Positions 36,801 through 46,920 of a stretch of 64,000 nt of DNA are shown here, piece after piece. The notes beneath the pieces are model-generated. The model had not been told where the DNA came from. It searched no databases and was given only the letters and a program-made list of their open reading frames with translations. Location: the NCBI GenBank assembly GCA_029563035.1, contig JAKQTP010000138.1, positions 434,001 through 498,000 on the forward strand, given 5' to 3'. The translations under genes and the position numbers were made by a program. Positions within the stretch are counted from its first letter, which is position 1; each line of letters begins with the position of its first letter. This DNA comes from an archaeon (lineage in GTDB: Archaea > Iainarchaeota > Iainarchaeia > CSSED10-239).

Positions 36801-36809
36801 ACAGATACA

Positions 36810-36817
36810 TTTAAATA
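36810..36817 (+). promoter_or_regulatory. TATA-like element before giant 4
   Basis: TTTAAATA, 66 bases before ATG 36876, preceded by ACAGATACA. Weaker than the TTTATAAA type seen elsewhere. Confidence 0.35.
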
Positions 36818-36875
36818 CCTTATTTTCTTTAATATAAATATATTTTAGATATATATTTATAGGATGTGTAAGAAA

Positions 36876-39800
36876 ATGTCATTTGCTTTAAAATACCAGG
36901 AATTTTTAGATAAAATAAACAACAGAGTACCAATCAAATGGTTAACAAAGCCAATTGATAAAATACATCCGCTAGCATCTTTTTTTCTTTTTATAATTTT
37001 CGTAATTGTTGTGTTGTTGCTTATATTTAAGCCATTTGGATTATCTGGAGAAAGAACACAAGCAATATTCTTCACAATTGGTCTTGCAGATGACGGTGGA
37101 GAAATCTTAAGAAATTTTGAGTTTCAATTAAAAGATAAAGATAAGGACGTTACTCAAAATTACAGAACTGGTAATAATGGTCAATTTTCTTTAGAACTAG
37201 ATAAATATGGTAGCTATTCTGTTGTTGTTGATAAAGCAGGCTATAAGTATTTTGAAGAAGATATTGATTTAAGTAAAACCAGACAAAACTTCACTATATT
37301 GATTTTTAATTTACCAAATAAACAATCAAAGACCTTGACATTTGTTGGTGCAAATGGTCAGAAAATTTCTGAAAATCTAAATGTAACAATTACTTGCCAA
37401 GATGGAACAACAATTGAGCCAACATCTTCAACAGTAACAAACGGTACTGCTAATTTTGATGTTCCAGTTTCATGTACAAACATGGTTGCAACAGCAATCG
37501 GAATAAATTATTCTGGCAGTGGTATTCCAATCAACCAAACAACAGGTGTTGTTAATGTCCCGCCAAAAGCAGCAGTAACAGGAACTGGAAGAGCAACAAT
37601 AAGAGTTAAGAGTGGTACAAATTATCTTGATGGAATTACTTTGAGGATATATGCTATGGAAGATGGAATTAACCCTGTTGTTTCAGGCCAAACAACAATG
37701 GGCGGTAAATCTTTTGCAAATATCGAGATTGGAGAATACAAGGTTATTGCAACAGATGATTCTTTAAGATATGAATCTGCAGAAAGCACATTTACTATAA
37801 CAAAAGACACGGAAACACAACTGAGTGTTGAGATGTCTGCAATTAATGGAGGAGGCAATCCAGGAGATACTGAAACAAACATAGAGACAAGAGACATAAC
37901 AGTAATTGCTAAAGATTCTGATACAGGTGTAGATTTTAATTCTAGTGCTTTAGCACAAGTGTTTTTAATTACTGACATAAATGGCAGTTTGCAGACAGTA
38001 GACACTAAAAGTTATGAAGGAACAAGCGTTTCTTTTAGAATAGATAAATCAAAAAATTATTCATTAACAGTAAGAGCAACAGGCTATCTTGCAACAACTA
38101 AAGATATAACTCCAAACGCAAACAGCTATATTTTCAATTTAGAAAAAGAAACCATAAGTAATGTTTCAGACATTAATGTTACTGTTCTTGATGAAGAAAA
38201 TCTCCCAGTAATTGGCGCAACATTAATTATCTATAACGGAGATAATGAATTCCAAGATACCAGATATGATTCTTTGGTTACTGACGAGTTTGGAAAGGTT
38301 AATTTTGAAAGCATAGCCCAAGGCAAATATTTCATAAAGCTAAGAAAAGCAAATGTTGTTTCTTCATCTCAAAAATTCACTCACACTCCGCCAACAGACA
38401 CAAACATGTCAATGACAATAAATGTTGGAACTGGAACAATAAGATTTAATATTAAAAATATTAATGAAGAAACAATAAGCTTTGCAAACATCAAACTATA
38501 TAGCCAAATAGGTGAGGAGATTGGAACCGATCAAGCAACACAGAACGGAGAATATTCAAAAACTATAAAAGCAGACAAGATACTTTATGCAAAGATCTCA
38601 AAAGAAGGCTATTATGATTATTATACTGAATTGATACCAATAATTAGCGGAGAAACGATAACAAAAGACATTAAACTAATAAGAGTGGGAACAGTAAGCA
38701 CTCTAACTGCAGACTTTGTTGGTTTGTTTAATGAGCAAAACCAGAAAGTTGAATATTTGGCTCAAAATTCAAAGTTTTATTTTAAGTTTAGATTAATTAA
38801 TCCAACAGAAGGGACTGTTGGATTTAGGTTCTTGGCAGGAGATAAAGAAACTGCAGAAGAAGACATTATCCATATCAGAACAATGTATGACACAAAGGCA
38901 AATGTTAGCTATTACAGTAATACTAACTTAACAATAGTTACTCCAGATATTCGTGCAAAAGTAATTGATGCAAAGTTTGTAAATGCATCTGTTGGTGTTT
39001 ATGAACTATTAGTTCCTGTTGGAACTGTTCAAGCTAACAGAGGCCAAGCAGCTCCAATTTATTATTCTGTATTTACAAGCACTCCACCAATACTTGATAA
39101 TCTTAATAGCCAAAAAGTTTACTATATTGATACAGAAGAAATCTGTTCTGAAACTTTTTGTTTATCAGGACAATATGTTGATGTTTCAGAAGATATTGTT
39201 TTTGATTTAGAGGCTGTTAATAATTTAGTAGTAAACAAAACATATAATCTAAAGTATGTTTTAACTAATGCAAAATCAAATGTTTATAATAACAATAGAC
39301 TATTAATAGCAAATGTTGAAAACACAACAGAGATGTTTGCAAACGCCATTGATATTTTAAGTTATAATATAACAGGTGGAAGGTTTGAAGATTCAGGCTC
39401 TGCAGATAACCAGTTAAGAAACAAGATACCATTTACTTCTGATTATCTAAATATCCCACAAATAAACGTTTATGACAAGATAGAAATTAACACAACCATT
39501 AAGCCAGCAGTTCTTGGAACTTCCAGATTCCAAAACAAGATTATTTCTAATCAATCTGTTGTTTATAATGAGTTTATGACTTTTAATGTGTCTCAGCAAT
39601 ATCCTTTTACTATAACTTATGAGCCAAAAAATATTGTTCCAAACAAGCCATTTGATCTTACAGTTGTTGCAATTGATGAGTCAGGCTTGCCAGTATCTGG
39701 TGCTCTTGTCAATATCTATCAAAGAAGAGCAAACAACCAACAGATAAAGATAACAAGTGGAACAATAAGAACAAATGATTATGGTAAGGCAATAATACCA

Positions 39801-42800
39801 ATGCCAGTTTTAAGAACAGGCGAAAGAATAATCATTAATTTAGAGAAGAGTGGATATTTTGCAGAGTCTGTAGAATTTACTGTTGAAGAAAATATCATTT
39901 CCCTTAAACAGGACAACACAAAGATAACAGACAAGGCTCCATTTACGATTAATATAAATAAAACAAATCCAGATGGAACAGAAAGGGTATTAACAATAAT
40001 AAATAATACTGATTATCCTTTACAATTAAAGCAATTTAAAGATGATAGCTTTAATTTCAGATATTCTAATTATCTGAATATTCCAAAATTACAGCAATAT
40101 CTAAATAGTCAGGTTGCTAATATTGTAATTCCAGCAAACGGAGAAGAAAATCTAAGAATAAAGATTGCAACTTCTCAAGATGCTGAAGAACTAATTCAAA
40201 CCCTAAATATTACTGGTAACATTATTGGTTATGTTTCAGTAGATAACTCACAAGCAGAATATCCTTTTAATATTCCAATAAGCCTAAAGGTATCTGTTGG
40301 TGAAGGAGTAGAAGAAGATGATTGTTTAGTAATCCAAGGTGCAAACAACCCTTGGAAGCAAGTAGTAAGCAGTAATGATTCTGTATCTTTTAGCTTTGAT
40401 ATACAAAACAATTGTGTAGTCAAAGGCACAGAAGGTCAGAGTTTGCCATTAGATACAATAAGAGCAAAGATTGTTAATTCCAAAGATATGTTTGGAAGTT
40501 ATAATTTGACTGTTGATGGAAAAACAATAACTCTTTCAGAAGGCAGTTACACAACCATATTAAAGAACTTGTCTCCTGGAGGGCATCATGCTGTTCTTAC
40601 ATATTATTCTCAAGAAAAGAAATTTGGGGATGTAGAAACAAAGATTTACATTAATGGGCAAGTTAAGACTAACGATGGTCTAAAATATGTAAATACCACA
40701 AGAGATGTTGCATTTACAACAAACATAGCAATAAGAAAGATACAAGACTGTATTGAGTTCTATGACGGAAGTAAGAAGATAAACGATATGTTTGTTATTA
40801 CTAAAGAAACAAACACTGGCGAAGTTAAAGAACTCACTGTAAAGAACAACTGTGCAGATCTTGGAAGATTTAGATTAAACTTCTGTGAAGATATTGAAAC
40901 AAATCCAAATGCCTTTGAAGGTTGTGGAAATATAAAGTATGATAATCTAGAAGGGTTTAATGATAACGAGTTAAGATTTAAATTTGGAGAAAGTTCTCTT
41001 GTTGCTGGCATTAAAAAGCCAGAAGTTCCTGGAGGTTATCTAGTGCCTGTAAAAATAGCGATATTAAACAGCAACGACAAGGCGATAACGACAATCTACA
41101 AGAACCTAAAGATAAATGTTCATTCATCAAAAGGCCTTTACATGGAAGATCCATTTATTGAGGTAGACAAGAATAGCAGTGGGGCATACAACAGTGCGAC
41201 AGTAAAATTATTAAACCACGACATCAACACCACCCCTTGGGATTATGCTATGAAGAAAGTCGGGGACACAGGATTTAGTAAATATATGTCAAAGAATTAT
41301 GATTATCAGAATCCAGGATATGAAAATATAAAATGGAGTAAATTTGATGATTTAGTTAACACAGATGTTAAAGGAATAAATACTGGTCAAAGTATAGCAA
41401 TAGGAACTAGTGTTTTAGCTGTTGAAACAGGTATAATTGCAATATTTGCTATGTTATCAAAAACCGCGACTTTTGTTGGTATTATAACGGCGGGAGCGGG
41501 CCCTTTATCAATCGTAGCATGGACTGCAGTAGGATTAGCATTTATAGGGGGGGCGGTAGCTCACACATTTTATTCTGTTTATAAATATATTCCAGAATAT
41601 CAATTTGCAAATGTAGATCAAATATACGCAATGCCAAGAATAGAAAGTGATAAAGAAATTATAATTTCTTCAACAGATGAACAATTAGAATATATAAATG
41701 TATTTGATATAACAGGCGCAAGATATGTTACTTATTTAAAGGGCAAAGGAGACGGATACGGCAAATTAGTAAAAAATAAAACACTATCTATGGCTGTGCC
41801 AAATTGTAATGAATTAGAACATAAACAACAATTTTTTAATTATGGTTATGTTTCAGAGGCAAAAAATTGTAATGTAGATTTTAGCGAGATAAAAAAAGAG
41901 TCTGATAAAATAACATATAGTGTAGAATGTCAAGGTGGTTGGCCAAGAAAAAAGATAAAACTGACAACACACACATATTCTTTTTGTAAATATGATGAAA
42001 TTATTTGGCCAGAACAATCAGGTATCAAGCCATTGTCTTTTACAATAAGTGATGTCAATGATGTAAATAAATTATCTCTTGGAGATAATTTGTATAAAAC
42101 AATTACTTTCTATCCAACTCTTGATGATCAAATTGAAGGACAAGATCCTGCATTTGAGGGTGCTAAAGAGATTGGTAAATTCAGGTTTGCATTTATCTCT
42201 AAACAATATCCTGAGAGATTGCCAATAAGTATTGATCTGGAAGATTGTATTACTGATTCTGGCAGGTCAGGAAAGACAGGAAAAGATGCTCTCCCAAATG
42301 TTTCATTTAATTGGGATTGGAAAGATGATAAAGATATAGATAAATGTAGTGATGGAAATTATTGTGATGCTACACAGTTGTCTCAAGTAATTGTAAGTAG
42401 ATTAATCAATGCAGATGCTTTAATTACAAAAAATAAAAATAATATATCCTGCCCAAGAAGTAATGCACAAGTGATTGATCAAGCAACAGCAGGAACATAT
42501 AATCTTACTTCATCAATACCACAATGGTCAGGAGAGGTTCCAGCAAACTATACCGGAATTGACCAAGTAAGATTTGGAACAGATGGCAATTTAACAAAAA
42601 TACAAGTATCTGTTCAAAATAGAACAACTGCTCAACAGACAGGAAGCATAAGAATAAGATTTGGAGAATATGTCCCAAAGTATTATTCAAATTATGATTC
42701 TGTTGGTAACTTGGTAGATACAACAATAACTTCAGCAACACCTGAACAAAATATACAGATAATGATACCAACAGGAGAAGACGATTCCATAGATTATACT

Positions 42801-44345
42801 TTCACATATGGAACAGAAGACCAACCAATAATTGGAAATAACATACCATTAACAGTAATCTATAGTGGCACAAACGCATATTCAGGAGAACCAAGCTACA
42901 CATATTACCAAACAGACATCAATGCAAGCATATACCAAGCATCTGTAGGCACAGGCTGTCAAGTTCCAGCAACAACAGCACAGTTTAATGGTGTGGACTA
43001 TATAGATATGTGGTTTGATGCTAATGTTTATCCAAATAATGTTGTAAACTCATGGGATAAAGAAACAATTAACAAGCTAAAGAACTATTTAGAATTTGAT
43101 GCATATCTGATAACAGACAACTACAATCAACAATTCTTAAATGACTTTGATAAGGCACATGGCGGTAAGGCTTCAGGAAGTAATGTAATAGCAGAAAGCT
43201 GGTTTAGTGCTCCAGGTGCATATCAAAACGGAATTTATTCACCATTATTTAGAGATCACACAAGCTTTTCTCAAAAATATACTGCAGACTCACAAAACGG
43301 AGTAAATATAATAGTCCCTGGAAAATACAGAGTAAGAATTGATTTAGTATATAATAATGAAAATTGGAGACTAACAAAAGATAATGGAGAGATAGATGCT
43401 AAAGTTGTTGTGACATTTACATATATCAGAGGCCCAGAAAATGATAGTGTATTCTACAGAATGCCATTTGATGGCTTTGTAGGTATGCAAAATAGCAATA
43501 GCTATTCAAGACAAAACTATGGGCTTGGATATATAGGGGACGTTATTACAATAACTCGCTTAGATAATAAAGAGCTAAAAACAGAATACTTGGGTAGCTC
43601 AAATCCAAAGAAATACCTAAATGTACAACATAATAAAGACTTCTTTAAAATAAATAGTAATGTAGAAACAAGAGGAAACTTATTTACTATTAAAGAAAAG
43701 ACAGACAACCAGATAGAGATGATCTATTCTCCAAGTGTTGCAAATCCAGTGATTATGAAGGTAAAGAAAACAAACCTATATCCATTTTCAGCATACTATC
43801 AATTAAAGAACGACAAGACAGGAGAAATAATGTTTGGAGGAAATAGTTTAGGTATATGGACAGGAGTAAGTAAAGAAAATCCAAGAAATCTAGACTTTTC
43901 GGGAGACTATGTGTTCTTTAAGTTTAATAACTTCTATGATAGGCAATCAGAACCAGATGAAAGAATGAGTAATTCCTATGCTATTGATTGGGAAGACATA
44001 GCAAGAACAGGAACAGTTTATTTAAGAACAATATTCTATACTCCATATGATTCTGATAATAATCCAATAAAATATAATTTAATAAGTAAAACAAGAGGCA
44101 ATCAAGAAAGCGTATTGTTTATGAATGACTATAATCAAGATATGTCAACCATAACACTAGGAAATAGCAACAATAAAATATATAGCCTAGAAGAGCTATT
44201 TAAAAAAGTAGAAAACAAAGAAGTCTGTGTTGTTAATTCAGATAATGGAAAGACAACTGAATTCTATTGGAACCCTAAGACGATATATGAAACCGATGGC
44301 AATATGTTTATAGGAGAAGGATTAGTTGAAGGAATTGCAAACTAA
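36876..44345 (+). CDS. Giant anchored surface protein 4
   Basis: About 2489 aa. I prefer ATG 36876 to the ATG at 36864: the later start gives MSFALKYQEF, which lines up with the MGLK/MGFK starts of giants 2 and 3 and leaves AGGATGTG (36861-36868) as ribosome-binding site. Anchor at about 33-51; carboxypeptidase-regulatory-like repeats about 55-600; core domain about 606-805, with CSETFCLS; then Ig-like modules with ITNKNNC-like ends. A hydrophobic, Gly/Ala-rich hairpin (about 1505-1565) uses GC-richer codons than its surroundings. The remaining 900 residues match the secreted protein starting at 29468, including NYCDATQLSQ (about 1828-1837), VPGKYRVRI, FYRMPFDGFVG near 2193 and a final CVVNSDNG with FYWNPK. 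Structural surface protein by architecture. Confidence 0.88.
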   Translation: MSFALKYQEFLDKINNRVPIKWLTKPIDKIHPLASFFLFIIFVIVVLLLIFKPFGLSGERTQAIFFTIGLADDGGEILRNFEFQLKDKDKDVTQNYRTGNNGQFSLELDKYGSYSVVVDKAGYKYFEEDIDLSKTRQNFTILIFNLPNKQSKTLTFVGANGQKISENLNVTITCQDGTTIEPTSSTVTNGTANFDVPVSCTNMVATAIGINYSGSGIPINQTTGVVNVPPKAAVTGTGRATIRVKSGTNYLDGITLRIYAMEDGINPVVSGQTTMGGKSFANIEIGEYKVIATDDSLRYESAESTFTITKDTETQLSVEMSAINGGGNPGDTETNIETRDITVIAKDSDTGVDFNSSALAQVFLITDINGSLQTVDTKSYEGTSVSFRIDKSKNYSLTVRATGYLATTKDITPNANSYIFNLEKETISNVSDINVTVLDEENLPVIGATLIIYNGDNEFQDTRYDSLVTDEFGKVNFESIAQGKYFIKLRKANVVSSSQKFTHTPPTDTNMSMTINVGTGTIRFNIKNINEETISFANIKLYSQIGEEIGTDQATQNGEYSKTIKADKILYAKISKEGYYDYYTELIPIISGETITKDIKLIRVGTVSTLTADFVGLFNEQNQKVEYLAQNSKFYFKFRLINPTEGTVGFRFLAGDKETAEEDIIHIRTMYDTKANVSYYSNTNLTIVTPDIRAKVIDAKFVNASVGVYELLVPVGTVQANRGQAAPIYYSVFTSTPPILDNLNSQKVYYIDTEEICSETFCLSGQYVDVSEDIVFDLEAVNNLVVNKTYNLKYVLTNAKSNVYNNNRLLIANVENTTEMFANAIDILSYNITGGRFEDSGSADNQLRNKIPFTSDYLNIPQINVYDKIEINTTIKPAVLGTSRFQNKIISNQSVVYNEFMTFNVSQQYPFTITYEPKNIVPNKPFDLTVVAIDESGLPVSGALVNIYQRRANNQQIKITSGTIRTNDYGKAIIPMPVLRTGERIIINLEKSGYFAESVEFTVEENIISLKQDNTKITDKAPFTININKTNPDGTERVLTIINNTDYPLQLKQFKDDSFNFRYSNYLNIPKLQQYLNSQVANIVIPANGEENLRIKIATSQDAEELIQTLNITGNIIGYVSVDNSQAEYPFNIPISLKVSVGEGVEEDDCLVIQGANNPWKQVVSSNDSVSFSFDIQNNCVVKGTEGQSLPLDTIRAKIVNSKDMFGSYNLTVDGKTITLSEGSYTTILKNLSPGGHHAVLTYYSQEKKFGDVETKIYINGQVKTNDGLKYVNTTRDVAFTTNIAIRKIQDCIEFYDGSKKINDMFVITKETNTGEVKELTVKNNCADLGRFRLNFCEDIETNPNAFEGCGNIKYDNLEGFNDNELRFKFGESSLVAGIKKPEVPGGYLVPVKIAILNSNDKAITTIYKNLKINVHSSKGLYMEDPFIEVDKNSSGAYNSATVKLLNHDINTTPWDYAMKKVGDTGFSKYMSKNYDYQNPGYENIKWSKFDDLVNTDVKGINTGQSIAIGTSVLAVETGIIAIFAMLSKTATFVGIITAGAGPLSIVAWTAVGLAFIGGAVAHTFYSVYKYIPEYQFANVDQIYAMPRIESDKEIIISSTDEQLEYINVFDITGARYVTYLKGKGDGYGKLVKNKTLSMAVPNCNELEHKQQFFNYGYVSEAKNCNVDFSEIKKESDKITYSVECQGGWPRKKIKLTTHTYSFCKYDEIIWPEQSGIKPLSFTISDVNDVNKLSLGDNLYKTITFYPTLDDQIEGQDPAFEGAKEIGKFRFAFISKQYPERLPISIDLEDCITDSGRSGKTGKDALPNVSFNWDWKDDKDIDKCSDGNYCDATQLSQVIVSRLINADALITKNKNNISCPRSNAQVIDQATAGTYNLTSSIPQWSGEVPANYTGIDQVRFGTDGNLTKIQVSVQNRTTAQQTGSIRIRFGEYVPKYYSNYDSVGNLVDTTITSATPEQNIQIMIPTGEDDSIDYTFTYGTEDQPIIGNNIPLTVIYSGTNAYSGEPSYTYYQTDINASIYQASVGTGCQVPATTAQFNGVDYIDMWFDANVYPNNVVNSWDKETINKLKNYLEFDAYLITDNYNQQFLNDFDKAHGGKASGSNVIAESWFSAPGAYQNGIYSPLFRDHTSFSQKYTADSQNGVNIIVPGKYRVRIDLVYNNENWRLTKDNGEIDAKVVVTFTYIRGPENDSVFYRMPFDGFVGMQNSNSYSRQNYGLGYIGDVITITRLDNKELKTEYLGSSNPKKYLNVQHNKDFFKINSNVETRGNLFTIKEKTDNQIEMIYSPSVANPVIMKVKKTNLYPFSAYYQLKNDKTGEIMFGGNSLGIWTGVSKENPRNLDFSGDYVFFKFNNFYDRQSEPDERMSNSYAIDWEDIARTGTVYLRTIFYTPYDSDNNPIKYNLISKTRGNQESVLFMNDYNQDMSTITLGNSNNKIYSLEELFKKVENKEVCVVNSDNGKTTEFYWNPKTIYETDGNMFIGEGLVEGIAN

Positions 44346-44355
44346 AAGTGATAAT

Positions 44356-44763
44356 ATGAAAAATATTCAAAAATTAATAATTGTTCTTTCTTTAGTTATA
44401 TTTCTAAATAATGTTTTTGCAGAAGATACAAATACAGATTGGATAGCTTTCCCTAAAGAGAACATAAAGACCTATCCAATAATATTTGGAAATATTAAAG
44501 AACCAGATGGAATAAAAATTGTTTGTGGGGACAACTTCTCTCCAAGTGTATTTAAGCCATCTCAAGAAGACTTAGAGATAGAGCTTACATCTTCGTGTGT
44601 TAAAAAAGAAACAAATGTATTTTTTTATATTGGTAATCTAAATCAAAACAAATTTCAATCACTAACTGCAAAAGACATCTTTAGATTTTACTTTATTGAA
44701 ACAAATCTAAAGATAAATCCAGATCAGAACTTATCATTAACTTTTCCATTTAAGTTATCATAA
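44356..44763 (+). CDS. Small secreted PIIFG-domain protein, first gene of cassette A
   Basis: 135 aa from ATG 44356. A longer reading from a TTG at 44326 would overlap the end of giant 4 and place the signal peptide internally; GTGAT at 44348-44352 supports the ATG. A Sec signal peptide (1-22, ending NVFA) is followed by one small beta domain with PIIFGNIKEPDGIKI, a Cys pair, FYIGNLNQN and a final FRFYFIET...LSLTFPFKLS pattern. The same order of motifs (PIIFGTI, FKLFLYD, YLFRFKL, YPFK) forms the C-terminal third of the protein starting at 53149, so the two are related first genes of a duplicated cassette. Unknown family; exported. Confidence 0.75.
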   Translation: MKNIQKLIIVLSLVIFLNNVFAEDTNTDWIAFPKENIKTYPIIFGNIKEPDGIKIVCGDNFSPSVFKPSQEDLEIELTSSCVKKETNVFFYIGNLNQNKFQSLTAKDIFRFYFIETNLKINPDQNLSLTFPFKLS

Positions 44764-44833
44764 AATATAAAGTATGAAAAATAACACAAAATAAAAAATG
44801 TAAAAAACAACATAAATTTAAAGCAAGAAAAAC

Positions 44834-46906
44834 ATGAAAATAAAATATGCAATTATATTTTTAATAATAATATTGGCAACAAATGGAGTGTTTGCTAATT
44901 GTAATGTTGAAATTTATAATGATTCTCCATTGACTGGCAAAGTAAGTTGTGACTGTAATCATGATAAATTAGAATGTAATTGTAATATTAATGATTCTGT
45001 ATTAGTAAAAACCACAGCACCTCCATTTAGTTTAACAAGTTGTAATGATTATAAAATTAATTTTTATACAAATGGATATAATTTCTTATTGAAATCAGAT
45101 TATTTTAATTTTAATTTTTTTGATTATACAAACATAAATCTTATTGCAAACAATAATTCAAAAATAACGATATATGAAGATGCAAAATCTATAACGTTAC
45201 CAAATATTATTGTAAATTCTGAAAAAAAACTTGATATTAAAACATATTCCCCATTGCAAGCAACTGATAAATCTCACGATGTAAATATAGAATCAATATT
45301 TGTTTATCCTAATGCAAATCTAAATTTAAATTTAAAAAGCAATGATGGCAAAATAGGAAATCGAAGTTTTGGTTATGGAGTAGATGCTTTTGGAAATAAT
45401 TATTATGCATTCTTAGAATCAAAACATGGAACTCGAAGTGGATATGTAAATTTAAAAATTAATAATATTCAGAATTATGGTTTTATTGATATTGATTTAA
45501 AAACAGGGAATGGTGGAGACGGGCAATCTTTTTCAGGGGGGGATACAGGAACTATTCATGATGGTGGTTTTAGTGCGGGTGATGGAGATAATTCGGGAGA
45601 TTTAAACTTTAGTATTAAACAAATAGAAAATTATAATAATTTAAAAATCAGTTTAGAAACAGGGAAAGGCGGAAAAGGAGGCTATAGTGAAAAAGATGAA
45701 GGCCCACAAGATGAAACATATAATGGGGGTAATGGAGGCAACGCAGGGAATATATTTATTTCAAATATAGACAAAATAACTAATTATAAGAGTATAATAT
45801 TTAATGCAACCGCAGGAGATGGCGGTTCGGGCGGTGTGCAACGTGCAGAAAATTATGATGATCATTGCAAAGATGGACATAATGGAGATGGAGGTCATGG
45901 CGGGAATATAAGTGATATTAAAATTAATACTTTTTTAAATAAATTAAATTCCTCCGAATTTAAATTAAATATAAAAAATGGTGCATTAGGAGATGTTGAT
46001 ATTAGTCCAGATGGAACTTGTGCACCAGAGAATTCTGCATCTTTTGGAATACCAGGAAAAATAGGAGATATTACTATTGATTTTTTAGAGAATAAATCAA
46101 GTAATGGTTTTGAAATCACATCTAATTTTAATTTTACTAATCATCAATATGATTTGGCTGTTATTGCAACAAGTAATAATGGTTATGATGGAGAAGATAA
46201 TGGTGGCAATATCTTGCCATTACCTTATTTAAATCTAAAATTATCAGATATAAAAATAAACTATTTAAGTAATGGCTCTTATCTTCCAAAAACTATTTCT
46301 GCAGGCACACCAATAGTTGATGATGAATATTTTAATAACAATATTAGCATAAAGGGATGTTATATTAATCCAACAAAAGTTGATTTTGATATTAAAGAAT
46401 ATATAAGGATAGAAGCAACAAACTCAGATGTTATTTCAATGTTAAATTCAGAATTTGATTTAACCTCTAATTATTGCCCACATTGTGAAGTTATGCCTCT
46501 TGATGATTCTCAAAACAGATATACAAGAGATTATAGCCTTTTTTCTAATATTGACGGAACAATTAATGTTGGAGATTTAAAAGTTTATTATTCCAATCCT
46601 TTAAATCAATCAAAATATTATACAAAAAGAACAGATAATAAACAATTACCTGTTTATACAAATAAAAATCCAATTTCTGGTGTTTTTAACCAAAAGACAA
46701 ACAATTATGAATATAAAATAAAACCAGAAGATTTAATTTATTATAGCCATACTCCAGAAGATGATATTGATGAACTAAACCAAGAAGATTATCTGTTCTG
46801 TTATGGCCAAGAATATATTTTAGATGGAAAGATTACTTCTGATGGTGGTACTATAAAAAATTTTAATTTCCCATTTGTACCATTAAGAGAATTATTTAGT
46901 GACTAG
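44834..46906 (+). CDS. Secreted glycine-rich repeat protein, second gene of cassette A
   Basis: 690 aa with a Sec signal peptide (1-21, ending GVFA) and a Cys-rich start (CDCNHDKLECNC). The centre (about 150-430) alternates short beta strands of the form IxNYxxIxIxLxT with glycine-rich runs such as GNGGDGQSFSGG, GKGGKGG, NGGNGGNAG and GDGGHGG, about four rounds. Such a pattern suggests a beta-helix or a stack of polyglycine helices, as known for some phage tail adhesins. The C-terminal part has LPKTISAG, NYCPHCEV and LFCYGQEY motifs in the same order as the protein starting at 54567. Probably a surface adhesin or scaffold; function inferred from composition only. It is followed 14 bases later by giant 5. 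Confidence 0.8.
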   Translation: MKIKYAIIFLIIILATNGVFANCNVEIYNDSPLTGKVSCDCNHDKLECNCNINDSVLVKTTAPPFSLTSCNDYKINFYTNGYNFLLKSDYFNFNFFDYTNINLIANNNSKITIYEDAKSITLPNIIVNSEKKLDIKTYSPLQATDKSHDVNIESIFVYPNANLNLNLKSNDGKIGNRSFGYGVDAFGNNYYAFLESKHGTRSGYVNLKINNIQNYGFIDIDLKTGNGGDGQSFSGGDTGTIHDGGFSAGDGDNSGDLNFSIKQIENYNNLKISLETGKGGKGGYSEKDEGPQDETYNGGNGGNAGNIFISNIDKITNYKSIIFNATAGDGGSGGVQRAENYDDHCKDGHNGDGGHGGNISDIKINTFLNKLNSSEFKLNIKNGALGDVDISPDGTCAPENSASFGIPGKIGDITIDFLENKSSNGFEITSNFNFTNHQYDLAVIATSNNGYDGEDNGGNILPLPYLNLKLSDIKINYLSNGSYLPKTISAGTPIVDDEYFNNNISIKGCYINPTKVDFDIKEYIRIEATNSDVISMLNSEFDLTSNYCPHCEVMPLDDSQNRYTRDYSLFSNIDGTINVGDLKVYYSNPLNQSKYYTKRTDNKQLPVYTNKNPISGVFNQKTNNYEYKIKPEDLIYYSHTPEDDIDELNQEDYLFCYGQEYILDGKITSDGGTIKNFNFPFVPLRELFSD

Positions 46907-46920
46907 AAAAAAGATTAATT

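Noticed and set aside
44326..44355. Upstream TTG start for the small PIIFG gene
   Set aside because: It would overlap giant 4 and put ten polar residues before a well-formed signal peptide; ATG 44356 has a GTGAT site.
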